Source: Turritopsis dohrnii (Eukaryota; Cnidaria; Hydrozoa; Anthoathecata; Oceaniidae). From it: a stretch of DNA of 64,000 nucleotides. The notes below the pieces were generated by a model. The model saw nothing but the letters and a program-made list of their open reading frames with translations. It did not search any database and was not told the DNA's origin. Location: positions 124,001-188,000 of the forward strand of contig BQMF02000634.1 of NCBI GenBank assembly GCA_027922465.2. The letters are read 5' to 3'. Below are positions 44,713 through 55,400 of this stretch, piece after piece (the first letter of the stretch is position 1; each line of letters begins with the position of its first letter). Both the position numbers and the translations under genes were made by a program.

Positions 44713-44928
44713 TGAACAAGATGCCCTTACGGGCAGAAAGATTTCTGCAAAATCTGTTGAAGCATGAAAAATGAAAAATGTTATGACATTTATGAAATTC
44801 GACAAAAAAATGTCGATCTAAATGGGTTCGAACCAACGACCTTTCGGTTAACAGCCGAGTTACTAGCCAACTGCGCCACAGAACTACATGTATCTGTAAT
44901 GTAAAAACCGCTAGGTTTAGACAGTAAC
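44713..44928 (-). mobile_element. Short rolling-circle monomer with the clearest tRNA-Asn-like segment
   Basis: About 216 bp. The minus strand at 44,889-44,820 reads TTCTGTGGCGCAGTTGGCTA, then CTCGG-CTGTTAA-CCGAA (anticodon GTT, Asn) and GTTGGTTCGAACCC (box B). Both pol III promoter boxes are intact. The acceptor stem does not pair, so it is not a functional tRNA gene. It ends ACCGCTAGGTTTAGACAGTA. The middle part present at 41,500-41,700 is missing. Confidence 0.8.
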
Positions 44929-44934
44929 AAAAAA

Positions 44935-46018
44935 ACGGAGGAGAAAAACCAAAGCCGGTTGTAATGTATTTCTTGCTTTTGCAAAAATCCAAAATCGAAA
45001 TATTTTATGACATATTTAAAAATTCGAAAAAGACTTCAGAACATTTACATGGGGTCGAACCACCGACCCTTCGGTTAACAGTTGACTATACTAACCAACT
45101 GTGCCACGGAAGCCATGAACGTCCGTATAGATATAAACAAGAGCCAGATGGCGCAAAACGGTAACAGCAAAAGTACTTGCCACAAGAATACTTTCTAAAT
45201 TTTACTTAAAGTTCTTAAAAGTTCTGTAAACGTTATTTCTTGAAATATCTTACTGGTGGAAAACAGGCATAAACGATATTATAATGTTTAAAATTACTAA
45301 CTCGTGTAAATAGGGTCTAATTGTAGCACACCAGCAATTTAATTTATTAGACAAAAGAATTATACATGCATGAGCTGTTTATAACGTACGTTTTTTTTAT
45401 AAGAGCTTATGTAGAAAAAAAAACTCGTTTCTTCGAAAAACACATGTATGTTTGAATTATAATTTCTTGAAACCGAAAATGAATTCGAACAGATAACTTC
45501 CTTTTTTTTAACTCGATTTTTGAAAACCTGATGTTCAAAGACAGAACAGATAGCTAACAAACGTAGAAAGTAATAAGAAAGTCTGATCTGTGCTTTACTG
45601 ACACGAAAAACATATCTATTTTCAAGTGCCAAAGTACATTGAATCAGTACCATAAGTAACTAAAAGTCCCAGTTTTATGTAGACCTATTTGATTAATATC
45701 TATTCCTTCATCAATTAAGTGATAAAATATCAAAGAAAACGTACTTTCTACCTTAATTAGCTCTTTTGACTCTTCTGTTTACAAAACGTTGAGAACTTCT
45801 TTTTAGTTAGAAAAGAATGATCACAGTCCAAGATAATTATAAGTTTCTTCTATACATTTTCTGTTTTCACCTTAAAATATGTATATCTTCTTTAAAATCC
45901 ATTTAATAGTGATCAAAGAAACTTTTGTAAATTTTTCGCTGACATGCAATGCACGGTGCTTTGGTTTCATGTAAATGCACGCACGAAATTTCAAAAAACC
46001 GCTAGGTTTGGACAGTAT
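44935..46018 (-). mobile_element. Rolling-circle monomer with tRNA-Asn-like segment and an insertion
   Basis: The 3' tail is the AAAGCCGGTTGTAATGTATT type. The tRNA-like part at 45,119-45,050 (minus) reads TCCGTGGCACAGTTGGTTAG, loop CTGTTAA and GGTGGTTCGACCCC. At about 45,136-45,750 it is interrupted by a copy of the inserted element seen in M1 and M3. It then resumes as in 41,520-41,775 and ends CCGCTAGGTTTGGACAGTAT. Confidence 0.75.
45136..45750 (-). mobile_element. Third copy of the inserted rolling-circle-type element, 5' truncated
   Basis: Starts AACAAGAGCCAGATGGCGCA and follows the M1 insertion through GGTGGAAAACAGGCATAAAC and AACTAAAAGTCCCA. It lacks the AGGAGT run and the CTGCTACCGTA end. 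It is more diverged than the two array copies, so it is an independent insertion. Confidence 0.65.
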
Positions 46019-46020
46019 GA

Positions 46021-46175
46021 AAAAGAAAAACCAAAGCCGGTTGTAAGGTATTTCTTGCTTTCGCAGAAATCCAAAAAAAAAACTAAGAAAAACAAAGACG
46101 ATCGTAAAGGCTTTCTTGCTTACGCAGAAATCCAAAAACAAGATGCCCTTACGGGCAGAAGGATTTCTGCAAGAT
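46021..46175 (-). repeat. Tandem 3'-tail hairpins at the end of the Helentron
   Basis: On the plus strand there are three units. The first is AAAGCCGGTTGTAAGGTATT with TTCTTGC-TTTC-GCAGAA. The second is AAAGACGATCGTAAAGGCTT with TTCTTGC-TTAC-GCAGAA. The third, AACAAGATGCCCTTACGGGC, is next to the Helentron body. The stems differ yet stay paired. The likely Helentron 3' terminus is at 46,138. Confidence 0.75.
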
Positions 46176-48966
46176 TTGCTGAAAATGCACAAAAATGCAA
46201 AAACCACAGCCTTGATCGGTTTAACTTTGGCAAACTTTTCAATTATTTTTACAAAAATCAACTTTAACAAAATGTAAATATGAATTTTCGAAACCTTGAA
46301 CTGTGAAACTATTATAATTTATCAGTTCTTTTTAATTCCACTAATCTCACCCTGTATTAAGTTATGTGCCGGTCTGCATATACTCAGACCACCTTGATAT
46401 CATGTGGTGGGCATCATCACAACAAAGCTGCGCATTGCCGTCTAAACCATAAATGAAATCTGCCTCTTTCACTTTTCAAAATGTTGGCATGTCTGTTTCA
46501 AAGATACGAATAGGCAGGTAACCATCACATGCCTAGGCGGGACAGGGGTAGTGGGAGGAGAGGGTGTAAGCGAAATATATTTGTTCACACTCGTTTGCAT
46601 GAACGCTATTACGAACGCCGTTGTTTTATATTTCAGTTAATTTCTTCGGGTTCGAACATTTTCCCCTCAAATTACATGAACAAAAAGGAAATTATGTACC
46701 AACGAATACGAAAAAACAAAAACAAAAGTAACAATTTGATGTCATCTTTTTAAAATTTCAATACAAATATAAATTAAATGAGTTCTTCATGATTGACAGC
46801 ATTATTTACTCCAAAATGCGAGAGACAAAACGAGTTGACGGTTTGTATCGAACAGATTATCATCATTAAATCAGATCTTTATTTTGGAAACAATAACCTG
46901 GTTTCCCGATTGTTGCAACAGCCTTCGTAATCATTATCTTGAATACATCTAGACAGGAATTTGAACCATCAATTTCTTCAAAGTTCCGTGTGTAACGAAC
47001 AAACGAGCAGCACACAGTAGTATACATTGTTACATATAAATGATATACAGCACGGTCGATTATCTGTTTATCTGTGTCGGAGGATATATCTGGTACGCAT
47101 GCTTAAAACATCGAGTTCGTGCATCCAGAAAAATTCAGAAATGTTCATAGCTAACGTCATTAAATTTTATTTTCATTTTGCCTGTTATCGTACACAACCA
47201 AAAAGGTTAAGACGGCTGTCTAAAAGAGAGAAAAAATACCGTTAACAATATCGAAAGTATATCCAATAACAATCAAAGTTAATCTTTCACATACATTTTA
47301 GCATCTTTTCTGGAATCCCCTTCGAATAACATGTAGAACCATGAAGGCGAATACAATACGGCAGCTTTAATCAACAATATCATTCCGTAATAAACGTCAC
47401 ATTTTGCTCTCACAAAGTTCGTCAACATTTGCATACACACATCAGTTCTTGCAATTATACTTCACCGATTACAACTGGAACGAAGGCTTACAGTTTCATC
47501 TCACAAAGACATTCAATAATTTACAAATTCTTTTGAATAAATATTAAAATTGATTAAATTAATTATAATTAATTCCCTATATTATCCAATAAAAAATAGA
47601 GAGGGTGACACAATCACTAACTCACAATTTTTACAACACTAACAAACACTGAAGACAAAATTAGATTTTCTGGAAGTGCATTTTAAATCTTCATGTATAT
47701 TTAACTCTGATGATTACTTGCATTGCTATCTTGTTTGGTAACCTCCTGTGGCATAACATACACCTAAACAAACGCGAAAAGATCATCATTCAACAGTGCA
47801 AAACTATTTCTTTTCTGTGTGGGCTATTGGGACGTACATTAAAAGAGAAATGATGATCGCCTCACGTTAGTTTAACATACAAGCACAATATGATCACAAA
47901 ATGCTATACTTTAAACGTTGTGAAATTACAGAAAATAAGAATAGTATGAAAAGTTGCGAAATTAACTGAAATTGAAATTCACATGCTGAATTTTATAAAC
48001 GCTTTGTAGAAAGATCTCACATCATAAGGACCCTTTGTTTGAGAAAAATGGAGCATTTTATGACCACCACATACACAACCACTGACAACCCTCTCAAAAA
48101 ATAGTGTAAATTCATACATAAATTTTCAAAAATTTTGACATCATATTTACAATTGATTTCCAACTTAAACTCATAAACTTTAAAACACAAAATTTTGACA
48201 TTAATATTTACATGCATATAAATCTAAGGTGATGGTGCATGAGTCCATTCAATTGATATCGCAGAAATGGGAAACTATAAGAAAGATTTCATTAAACATG
48301 ATTTGGTACTGCCATCTTAGTAGATCTGAAAAGATAAGACAAAAAATAATTTCAAATTTAATCATCTGCAAATAACCAAAAAACTTCATCAATTTTACAA
48401 TTTAAACAAACATTTTAAAAATATTTTAAACAACCCACAACCCACAAAGACAACTAAACAACCCACAAAGACGACTAAAACAACAGAGACAGATAAACAT
48501 ACTTAATGAGACCTAATGAGATCAAACAGACTACACCTGTCTTTCATTCCACTTCATAAATAGAACATGTATCTGTCCCTGCTGTAGACACATACATAAA
48601 ACACACACATACCACACCCACACACTACACACATACACACACAGCCACAGGATCTTGTCAACAGCTTTCCATAGTCATGTGCAACATTCACTATTTCAAA
48701 TAACTAAACAACTTCAATTAATTAAATTACAACCTTGAATGCAAAACAAACATTGCTTAGACAATTATGCTTTACCGCTTTACCTTCTTCACTGTTTGTG
48801 CATCAATAAAACAAGGCAATAGACCAGTATTAGAAAAGGATTTGAATAACTTACAATGAATTGGATAAATAATTATACATCAAAAAATATGAATTAGAAT
48901 TGGTGCCTAGAAAATATTAGATTGCTGAACATTAACCATCTTATTAAGATTTAAAACAAAACAATA
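46176..48966 (-). other. Helentron 3' non-coding region with CA-rich tract
   Basis: AT-rich with no supported ORF. A CA-rich tract lies at about 48,590-48,645. Open frames at 46,529-46,753, 47,027-47,245 and 48,017-48,217 have no domain. Confidence 0.45.
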
Positions 48967-51900
48967 TTAACTTGAAATTTTTACCTTGATTGTATCATGG
49001 TCTGAGAAAAAAATGCACTTTACCATTGTCTCTAACTTGAAATTTGCAAGGAAGCTCTTTTTGATATAAACATGATCAAGTAGTGACCCATCAATATAAG
49101 TCGGCTCAGATACAACCATCTCGTAATCGCTAAGAATTTCTGAAAGAGTATCACTAGATGTAAAATAATCAATATTTAAATCACCAAGCAGAATGTCAAT
49201 ATCAAAAGAATGGATGTAATTAGATAACTTATTGTCAAAAAGTTGCAATGGTTCACCATGTTTCCTATACAGTACCGCAATTCCAACCAAATCACTGCAA
49301 AAACTGTGTTTTAAAACGTTAACATATAAAAAGCCAGATTCAGTTGAGCATGAATAAATGTCATGATTTTTTAATCCAATTGCCAAGCTCTGGTATTTAT
49401 CATCTCCAACAGAAAACATTAATTCAAAATCTAACAGCTCACATATCTCAGAACAATCATCGTGTTGTGACATTTGTGTCTCAGTAAGACATAAAACATC
49501 ACTCTCCACTAATTCATTTACACAAGCAATATCTTTTGCATGCAATGACAATGAACGTGTATTCAGCATACTGATACTTAAAGAATTTGGACGTGTCTCT
49601 AACAGTGTCTCTAACCATGGCAGTGGACAAGTTTGTTGCATCCGTTCATATTCCGTGAAAGCTCTTTTGTCAGCCTTTATGGCTTTTTTGTCAAACTTTC
49701 CAGTTAAAAACAAGCCAGATAAACTTGTAACTCGACTCATTGCAACGTACATTTGGCCAGGATTAAATCGCCTTTGTTTTTGTAAATCAAAACTAATAAC
49801 AGCTTCAGGAACACTCAAACTCTGCACTTTATGAATACTAGTAGCCCAAGATAAAACTAAGGGAAACTGCGTTCTTTTTATTACGGGTGATGTGGTTACT
49901 CTTTTGTTGATATTAATATCAGTCTCAGAACGTTCAATTGGTACGCACTTATGGGTGACAGCATATCTGTCAGATGCCATTTTCATAATTCCAGCATTTT
50001 CATCAAGGAATTTAACATAAATTTTTGTAATCTTACTACCAATCGTCATAAAATTGAATACTAAGCCCTTTTGGCCATTGATGAGTTTATCCTCTATATC
50101 TATATTTGATGTAAGCATCACTTTAGCCCCAATTTTTAAAACAAGTTTCGTCGGTAGACCACCAGTTTCAGTGTGTTTTCTATTGAGAGCATCACTGATG
50201 AGTCGTTGAGGAACATCTATCGGCAAGTCATCGATTGCATTTATCACAACTTCTGGTTTTTCTAAATCTTTTAATTTTTTGTCGTTATAGTCCACAGCAG
50301 GTTTATTTTCAGCAAATAGATGAAGGGCATCAGTTGGATACTGGGGAGAATTAGTACTGATAAATCGTGTTTTAAGGAGATCTTCGTCATCAGCTGTTAT
50401 ATTGGCAACACGTACATTGTTTAACAAATCAATGAATACGGAATCTCCTTGTTGTCGCATCACTTCTGTTAACTCAGCAATTTTAAAAGTGTCCCATAAT
50501 TTTAATAAATTCTCTACAAAGCCATATGGTGAATAAACAGGTCTTCCCATTACTGGTGGTAGCTGAAAAAAGTCTCCTGTAGCAATGACAGTTTTACCTG
50601 CAAAAGGGATCTGAATACTAACACCAAATATCTCACATAATCGCATGTGAACATTTTTCAATAGTTCATCGGAAACCATGGATATTTCATCAATTATCAC
50701 AGCAGACACTTCAGAAAGTTTATTACGCAGTGATGTCCTCATCTTGTCGCTTAACGGTGCATAATTTTTACCATAAATACCAAGGCCAGAATGTATGGTA
50801 GTACCTCCAATATTTACAGCAGCGACACCTGTAGGTGCCAGCAATAAGACTCTTGGTTTTACTGGATCTGTGGCTTTGCGAAGTAGGACCTTTGATACAA
50901 CATGATATATAGTTTTCAATAGATGTGATTTTCCGCAACCACCTTGGCCGGTTAAGAAAATATGCAATGGCTTTAGATCTTTGAATTCCTTACAATTTCT
51001 CCTCTTGACAAGTTGTCGTGACCATGTTAACACAATATCAAAAATTTCTCTCTGTTTGATATTGAGTGATCTGATTTTGTCATTCAATACATTATCGTCT
51101 AAAACATATTGCCTTTCAGGGATAATTCCTGATGTTGCACGTGGTGTATCTTGTAAATCTTCCTCATCTGACATGTCGTTGTTATCATCCAAAATATCTT
51201 GGACAGCTTCATTCTCCTGTTGTGCAAAGGGATCACAATTAACATCAAGATCTGCTCTGTAGTTTTGGAAAGCATCATCTACTAGTTCATCGTATGGTTC
51301 AATCTTTGATTTATTTTCATTTACGATGTCCAGCACACCAGGTTGACCAAGCTTTTCGACATACGTATTGTGTAATAGTTCTGCCTCTGATCGAAAAGGA
51401 TAGTACATAAACAACAAATGATGAGCATATCTCTCTGGATATTTGTGTCTGTTCGGAGTGTGATACCTTAAAACAGCACGGATTTTCCTGCATTTTAATT
51501 TAGATTTACTGTTCATTAATGGTACAACAGGGGGGTGTGGTGACGGATGGTTTTCTTCCATTAACAATTCGTTCAAAATTTCGGGCTGGTTATCATTTTC
51601 GTTGCTGTCAGTGGGCTTAGATTCCAAATAATAATGTGCCAAAAACTCAGCAAAACACATATTATTCAGAGTTGCAAACTTTCCATTTTTGAAAGAATTA
51701 TCAGGTCGGTCAAGGTAACGATCTAACATGTTTGTTTTGAAAATATCTGTACTTTCAGCAGGAAGATTATTTAACTCTTCTTCAGATCTGCAAATTCGAA
51801 ACCTGTTTTCTGGAACATTGCTGTTGGCAAAAATGACTTTTGGGAATGTTTTACGCAGCCACAATTCAGGCATTACATGATACACAGCTTCTTGCACAGA

Positions 51901-52458
51901 ACATTCTCTTTTACAGGAATATGCTTTTGCAATAGTAAGCATTTGTTCAAATTTGTTCAAGTTATTGGACTTTGCCTCATCCAAAGCTTGTTTCATTGCT
52001 CTGGAGCAATCATCTTCTGCCTTTGAAAGATATTTGCACATGTATGTTATGGCTTTATAGTGATTGAAGACAGGCTGAATGTCCAAATTTGCTTCCCATG
52101 CAGTCAAACCTTCTGCAAAATAGTTGTTGACAAAACAAGAATTTGGTGGGCGTCTAAGGTGAATTTCAAAGTCATCATTTTTAGAAATTGAGAGTGCAGT
52201 GTAATATTCTTCTTCAGTTATGCCGAGTTTATCCAAAATTTCTGAAATAGTTCCAGCATCTTCATAATTATCTTTTAATGGATCAACAACATTATGCTTC
52301 TTAGGACATAGGTTTTCGTCGATATAACTTTTCACAGTATCTAACAGTGCTTTCCTACTTTCTAATATTGTTTCTTTGTCATCAGGGCTCACATCAACAG
52401 GAAGTGGACTAGAAATTATAGTGCGATCTGTAAAAAATGACCAAAATTGAATCTGCAT
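48967..52458 (-). CDS. Helentron Rep C-part, PIF1-like helicase and APE-like endonuclease (ORF2)
   Basis: 1163 codons if started at the first ATG (52,458). Residues 12-400 continue the Rep domain, including ITYMCKYLSK near residue 140, a candidate catalytic tyrosine pair. From about 470 comes an SF1 helicase of the PIF1 type: Walker A GQGGCGKSH (about 503), Walker B VIIDEISM (about 585), GDFFQLPPV, and motif VI YVAMSRVTSL (about 900). From about 955 follows an exonuclease/endonuclease/phosphatase fold: SMLNTRSL, CLTETQ, LLGDLNIDYF (about 1090) and FSDHDTI near the end. The Rep-helicase-endonuclease order defines Helentrons. The reading frame is intact. Its first residues overlap ORF1 in another frame, so it is probably made as a fusion after a -1 shift rather than from its own ATG. 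Confidence 0.85.
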   Translation of the reverse strand: MQIQFWSFFTDRTIISSPLPVDVSPDDKETILESRKALLDTVKSYIDENLCPKKHNVVDPLKDNYEDAGTISEILDKLGITEEEYYTALSISKNDDFEIHLRRPPNSCFVNNYFAEGLTAWEANLDIQPVFNHYKAITYMCKYLSKAEDDCSRAMKQALDEAKSNNLNKFEQMLTIAKAYSCKRECSVQEAVYHVMPELWLRKTFPKVIFANSNVPENRFRICRSEEELNNLPAESTDIFKTNMLDRYLDRPDNSFKNGKFATLNNMCFAEFLAHYYLESKPTDSNENDNQPEILNELLMEENHPSPHPPVVPLMNSKSKLKCRKIRAVLRYHTPNRHKYPERYAHHLLFMYYPFRSEAELLHNTYVEKLGQPGVLDIVNENKSKIEPYDELVDDAFQNYRADLDVNCDPFAQQENEAVQDILDDNNDMSDEEDLQDTPRATSGIIPERQYVLDDNVLNDKIRSLNIKQREIFDIVLTWSRQLVKRRNCKEFKDLKPLHIFLTGQGGCGKSHLLKTIYHVVSKVLLRKATDPVKPRVLLLAPTGVAAVNIGGTTIHSGLGIYGKNYAPLSDKMRTSLRNKLSEVSAVIIDEISMVSDELLKNVHMRLCEIFGVSIQIPFAGKTVIATGDFFQLPPVMGRPVYSPYGFVENLLKLWDTFKIAELTEVMRQQGDSVFIDLLNNVRVANITADDEDLLKTRFISTNSPQYPTDALHLFAENKPAVDYNDKKLKDLEKPEVVINAIDDLPIDVPQRLISDALNRKHTETGGLPTKLVLKIGAKVMLTSNIDIEDKLINGQKGLVFNFMTIGSKITKIYVKFLDENAGIMKMASDRYAVTHKCVPIERSETDININKRVTTSPVIKRTQFPLVLSWATSIHKVQSLSVPEAVISFDLQKQRRFNPGQMYVAMSRVTSLSGLFLTGKFDKKAIKADKRAFTEYERMQQTCPLPWLETLLETRPNSLSISMLNTRSLSLHAKDIACVNELVESDVLCLTETQMSQHDDCSEICELLDFELMFSVGDDKYQSLAIGLKNHDIYSCSTESGFLYVNVLKHSFCSDLVGIAVLYRKHGEPLQLFDNKLSNYIHSFDIDILLGDLNIDYFTSSDTLSEILSDYEMVVSEPTYIDGSLLDHVYIKKSFLANFKLETMVKCIFFSDHDTIKVKISS

Positions 52459-55400
52459 GTACTATTTTTGTACTTGCGACAGGTTTTAGAGTGATTGTGT
52501 ACTTGGTATGCTTTTACCAACTCAAACAATTGTGGTTCCAATTCTGGATCAGGCATGTCAGCTCTTACGATACCATCAACAAATGCAATATAATCATCCT
52601 TAGTAGCTTCAGTTAATACGGGTGGGTCTTTTATCCAAATGAATACATGAACATGTGGGCTTCCACGTACTTGAAATTCAACCCTTATTACGTAATATTC
52701 AACCTTTCCTAACGGACCAGATAAGACAATTTCCTTGAAAAATGTTTCCACTCGATACTGAAAATGCCTTGCCAGAAACACAGAATTCATGTTCAACATT
52801 TCACATCTTTCTTGGTATGTCATGTTTTGAATTTCATCATCCTGTAAATTCATTTTATACAATTTTGACAGTATAGAAGGCAACTCGAACCACCTCAGAT
52901 CTGCACATGATAATGTCAAGAAAAATGTTGGAACACCAAGTTGTTTCACCATAGCTAATACTTCAAGCAAAAATCTTTTCCAATATGCTGGAGTGCCTTT
53001 AATTTGGTTCATGAAGTTAAATGCTTCATCATTAGCAATGAAAGTCCGAACAGTTTCGCTAAAACTTTGACTTAACATGCCAGCCGTTAAATTACATCCT
53101 GATAATTTCTTCATTGCAATATTTATCTTGCTATGTAAATTTGTCAACTGAAGGACATAATTAGCAAAAAATATATAATCAGCATCAGAAGAAAATTTTT
53201 GAGTATAATTTAACAATCTTTGGTTAAAGTACTTCACAAGTGAAATTTTCATTTCCCTATCGGCATCATCGTATCCAAATCTGCCAAAAGGAAATAGGTG
53301 TGGAAAAGCCATCTCTTCACAAAATTTATCTGCATAAATTGGAATTGAAGTAACACCTTCACCTGGTGCAATAGTGACGGTGTCTTCATTGACATGAATA
53401 GGTACTTTGGAGGCCATGAATGTTTCATTAGTAGCAGTTCTGTCAGCGTCTAATGGATTATCATCCTCTTCATCCATTTCCTGTGAAAGGCTAGAGTTCA
53501 CATCAATATTTTCATTCTCGTTCGAAAAGCTGATCAGTTCTTCAGAAAGACTATTCAAATCAACAATAACATTGCTGTATAATGGGTTGTGTTCTTTCAA
53601 AAAATTTAAAGATCTCAGAATTAACTCAGGTCGAACAGCTTCAAAGTAAACGTGTCCACGGTACATAAGTTTCCTTTTTAATTTCAACAAAAGTAAGCCA
53701 TTACTGTCAGCTGGTCTTGGTAAAACATTACAGACATCTTCAGCCTCAATTGGTACATTACAAATGGCTCCTTTTACTTTTGGAAAATTGCCTTTGGGTA
53801 GAATTACAACTTTCTTGAAAAGAATTCGTTTAGCTATCAAAACTTTCTCCAATCGGTTGATGTCAGAAAGATCAGACGGGAGATTATCAACTTCGAGATT
53901 GTTGCAAACAGCTTGAACTGGGATGTTCTTTCTTTTTAACTTCAGATGACAAGTTTTGCATATGTATTGGTAACCATCAAAACTTTCCACAAGTGAAAAT
54001 TCAAAACTATTAGAAACAATTGCATAATTACATTCATTGAATAATACAACAGATCGTTTATACAAACAACGATTGCAAACAACACATATGTAATACGGCC
54101 CTTGAATTATCATGTCCTTAAATGTTTTAATACGTTTTGCAGCTTTCAAGGTAGATAGACTCATCAATGAATATCTTTCTCTTTTTCGTTTTAACCTTTC
54201 CAAATGTTCAGGAGTCCCTTTACTTTCCTTATATTTCTGATGCATTGCTTTCAATTTCTCAGCATGCTCACAAGTTCCTTTGCCCTTCATGTATCTATCT
54301 CGCATTGCTTTCAATTTCTCTGAATTTTCAGAAGTTCCTTTACTTTTCTTATATCTATGATGCAAGGCTTTTAATTTCTCAGCATGTTCAGGAGTTCCTT
54401 TACTTTCCTTATATTTATGATGCAAGGCTTTTAATTTCTCAGCATGTTCAGGAGTTCCTTTACTTTCCTTATATTTATGATGCAAGGCTTTCAATTTTTC
54501 TGAATGTTCTGGTGTGCCTTTACTTTCCAAATATTTATCTCGCATGGCTTTCAATTTATTTGAATGTTTAGGAGTTCCTTGTGTTTTAATGTATTTTTGC
54601 TTTAACATCTGTTCATGGTTATCAGGCTCAAGCGTTTTTGATAGATTACGTTTTCTTTTCTTTGCTGCACCACCTTTAGAAATTGTAGGAAATGCTTCTT
54701 CCATTTCTATCAAAACATATTGTATTTGACAAAACACATGTCCACGGTCATGTAATTGTACTGTACTGATATATTTTTGAAGTTGCGAGAGGCTAGAAAA
54801 CTTTAACAAAATGCAAGTGCCATCTTCAATACTAATGCCCAATTCATTTCGACTGTGCGAATCAAACAAATAGAAAGATTTTGTATCCCAAGTTATGCTG
54901 AATGTCATTTGGTTAACAAAAAACAGGATGCCATTGGATTCAGGAGAATAGTCTTTGAAAGATTTCATAAAGTCATATCTGCCTTCAGCAATTTCTGCTG
55001 TAACATTCTCAACATATTTCACAGTGTAATTATTGTTTTCTATAGAGACTTGAGGAGGTAAATCATCAATTGATAGGTATCGTGACAAATTCAGTTGTTG
55101 ATATAATTCATTTCCTTTGATCATTACAAAATCTAAGTCAGTTGTTTTCCAAAAAGACATTCGTTTGAATTGTGACCAACACAAACTCAACAATGTATTA
55201 CATGCACATTGCATACCAGCACTGTCACCAAACATAGGATTTCCTTGATGGAAAGATGCCTTAGTCAATTTAACTATGTTATAAGTTGGGCCAGGATTAC
55301 TTTCAACATCGCCGTCAACAAGAAGTTCAATATTTTTTAGAAAGGTTAAATCAATAATAACTCCGATGAAATAAATTAATCGTAATGTAACAATACAAAA

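Noticed and set aside
44820..44889. Functional tRNA-Asn gene
   Set aside because: Boxes A and B and the anticodon loop fit, but the acceptor stem does not pair and the segment is embedded in a repeated element.
50981..51262. Plus-strand open frame opposite the helicase
   Set aside because: No domain; it lies wholly opposite well-supported helicase coding sequence.
52416..52458. Two independent Helentron genes with ORF2 started at its own ATG
   Set aside because: The first ORF2 residues before TDRT are a different-frame reading of conserved ORF1 sequence, so this ATG is unlikely to be a native start; a fusion by frameshift or an indel explains it better.
54167..54571. Plus-strand open frame rich in Y, F and S
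   Set aside because: It is the antisense shadow of the 60-bp coding repeats of Helentron ORF1.
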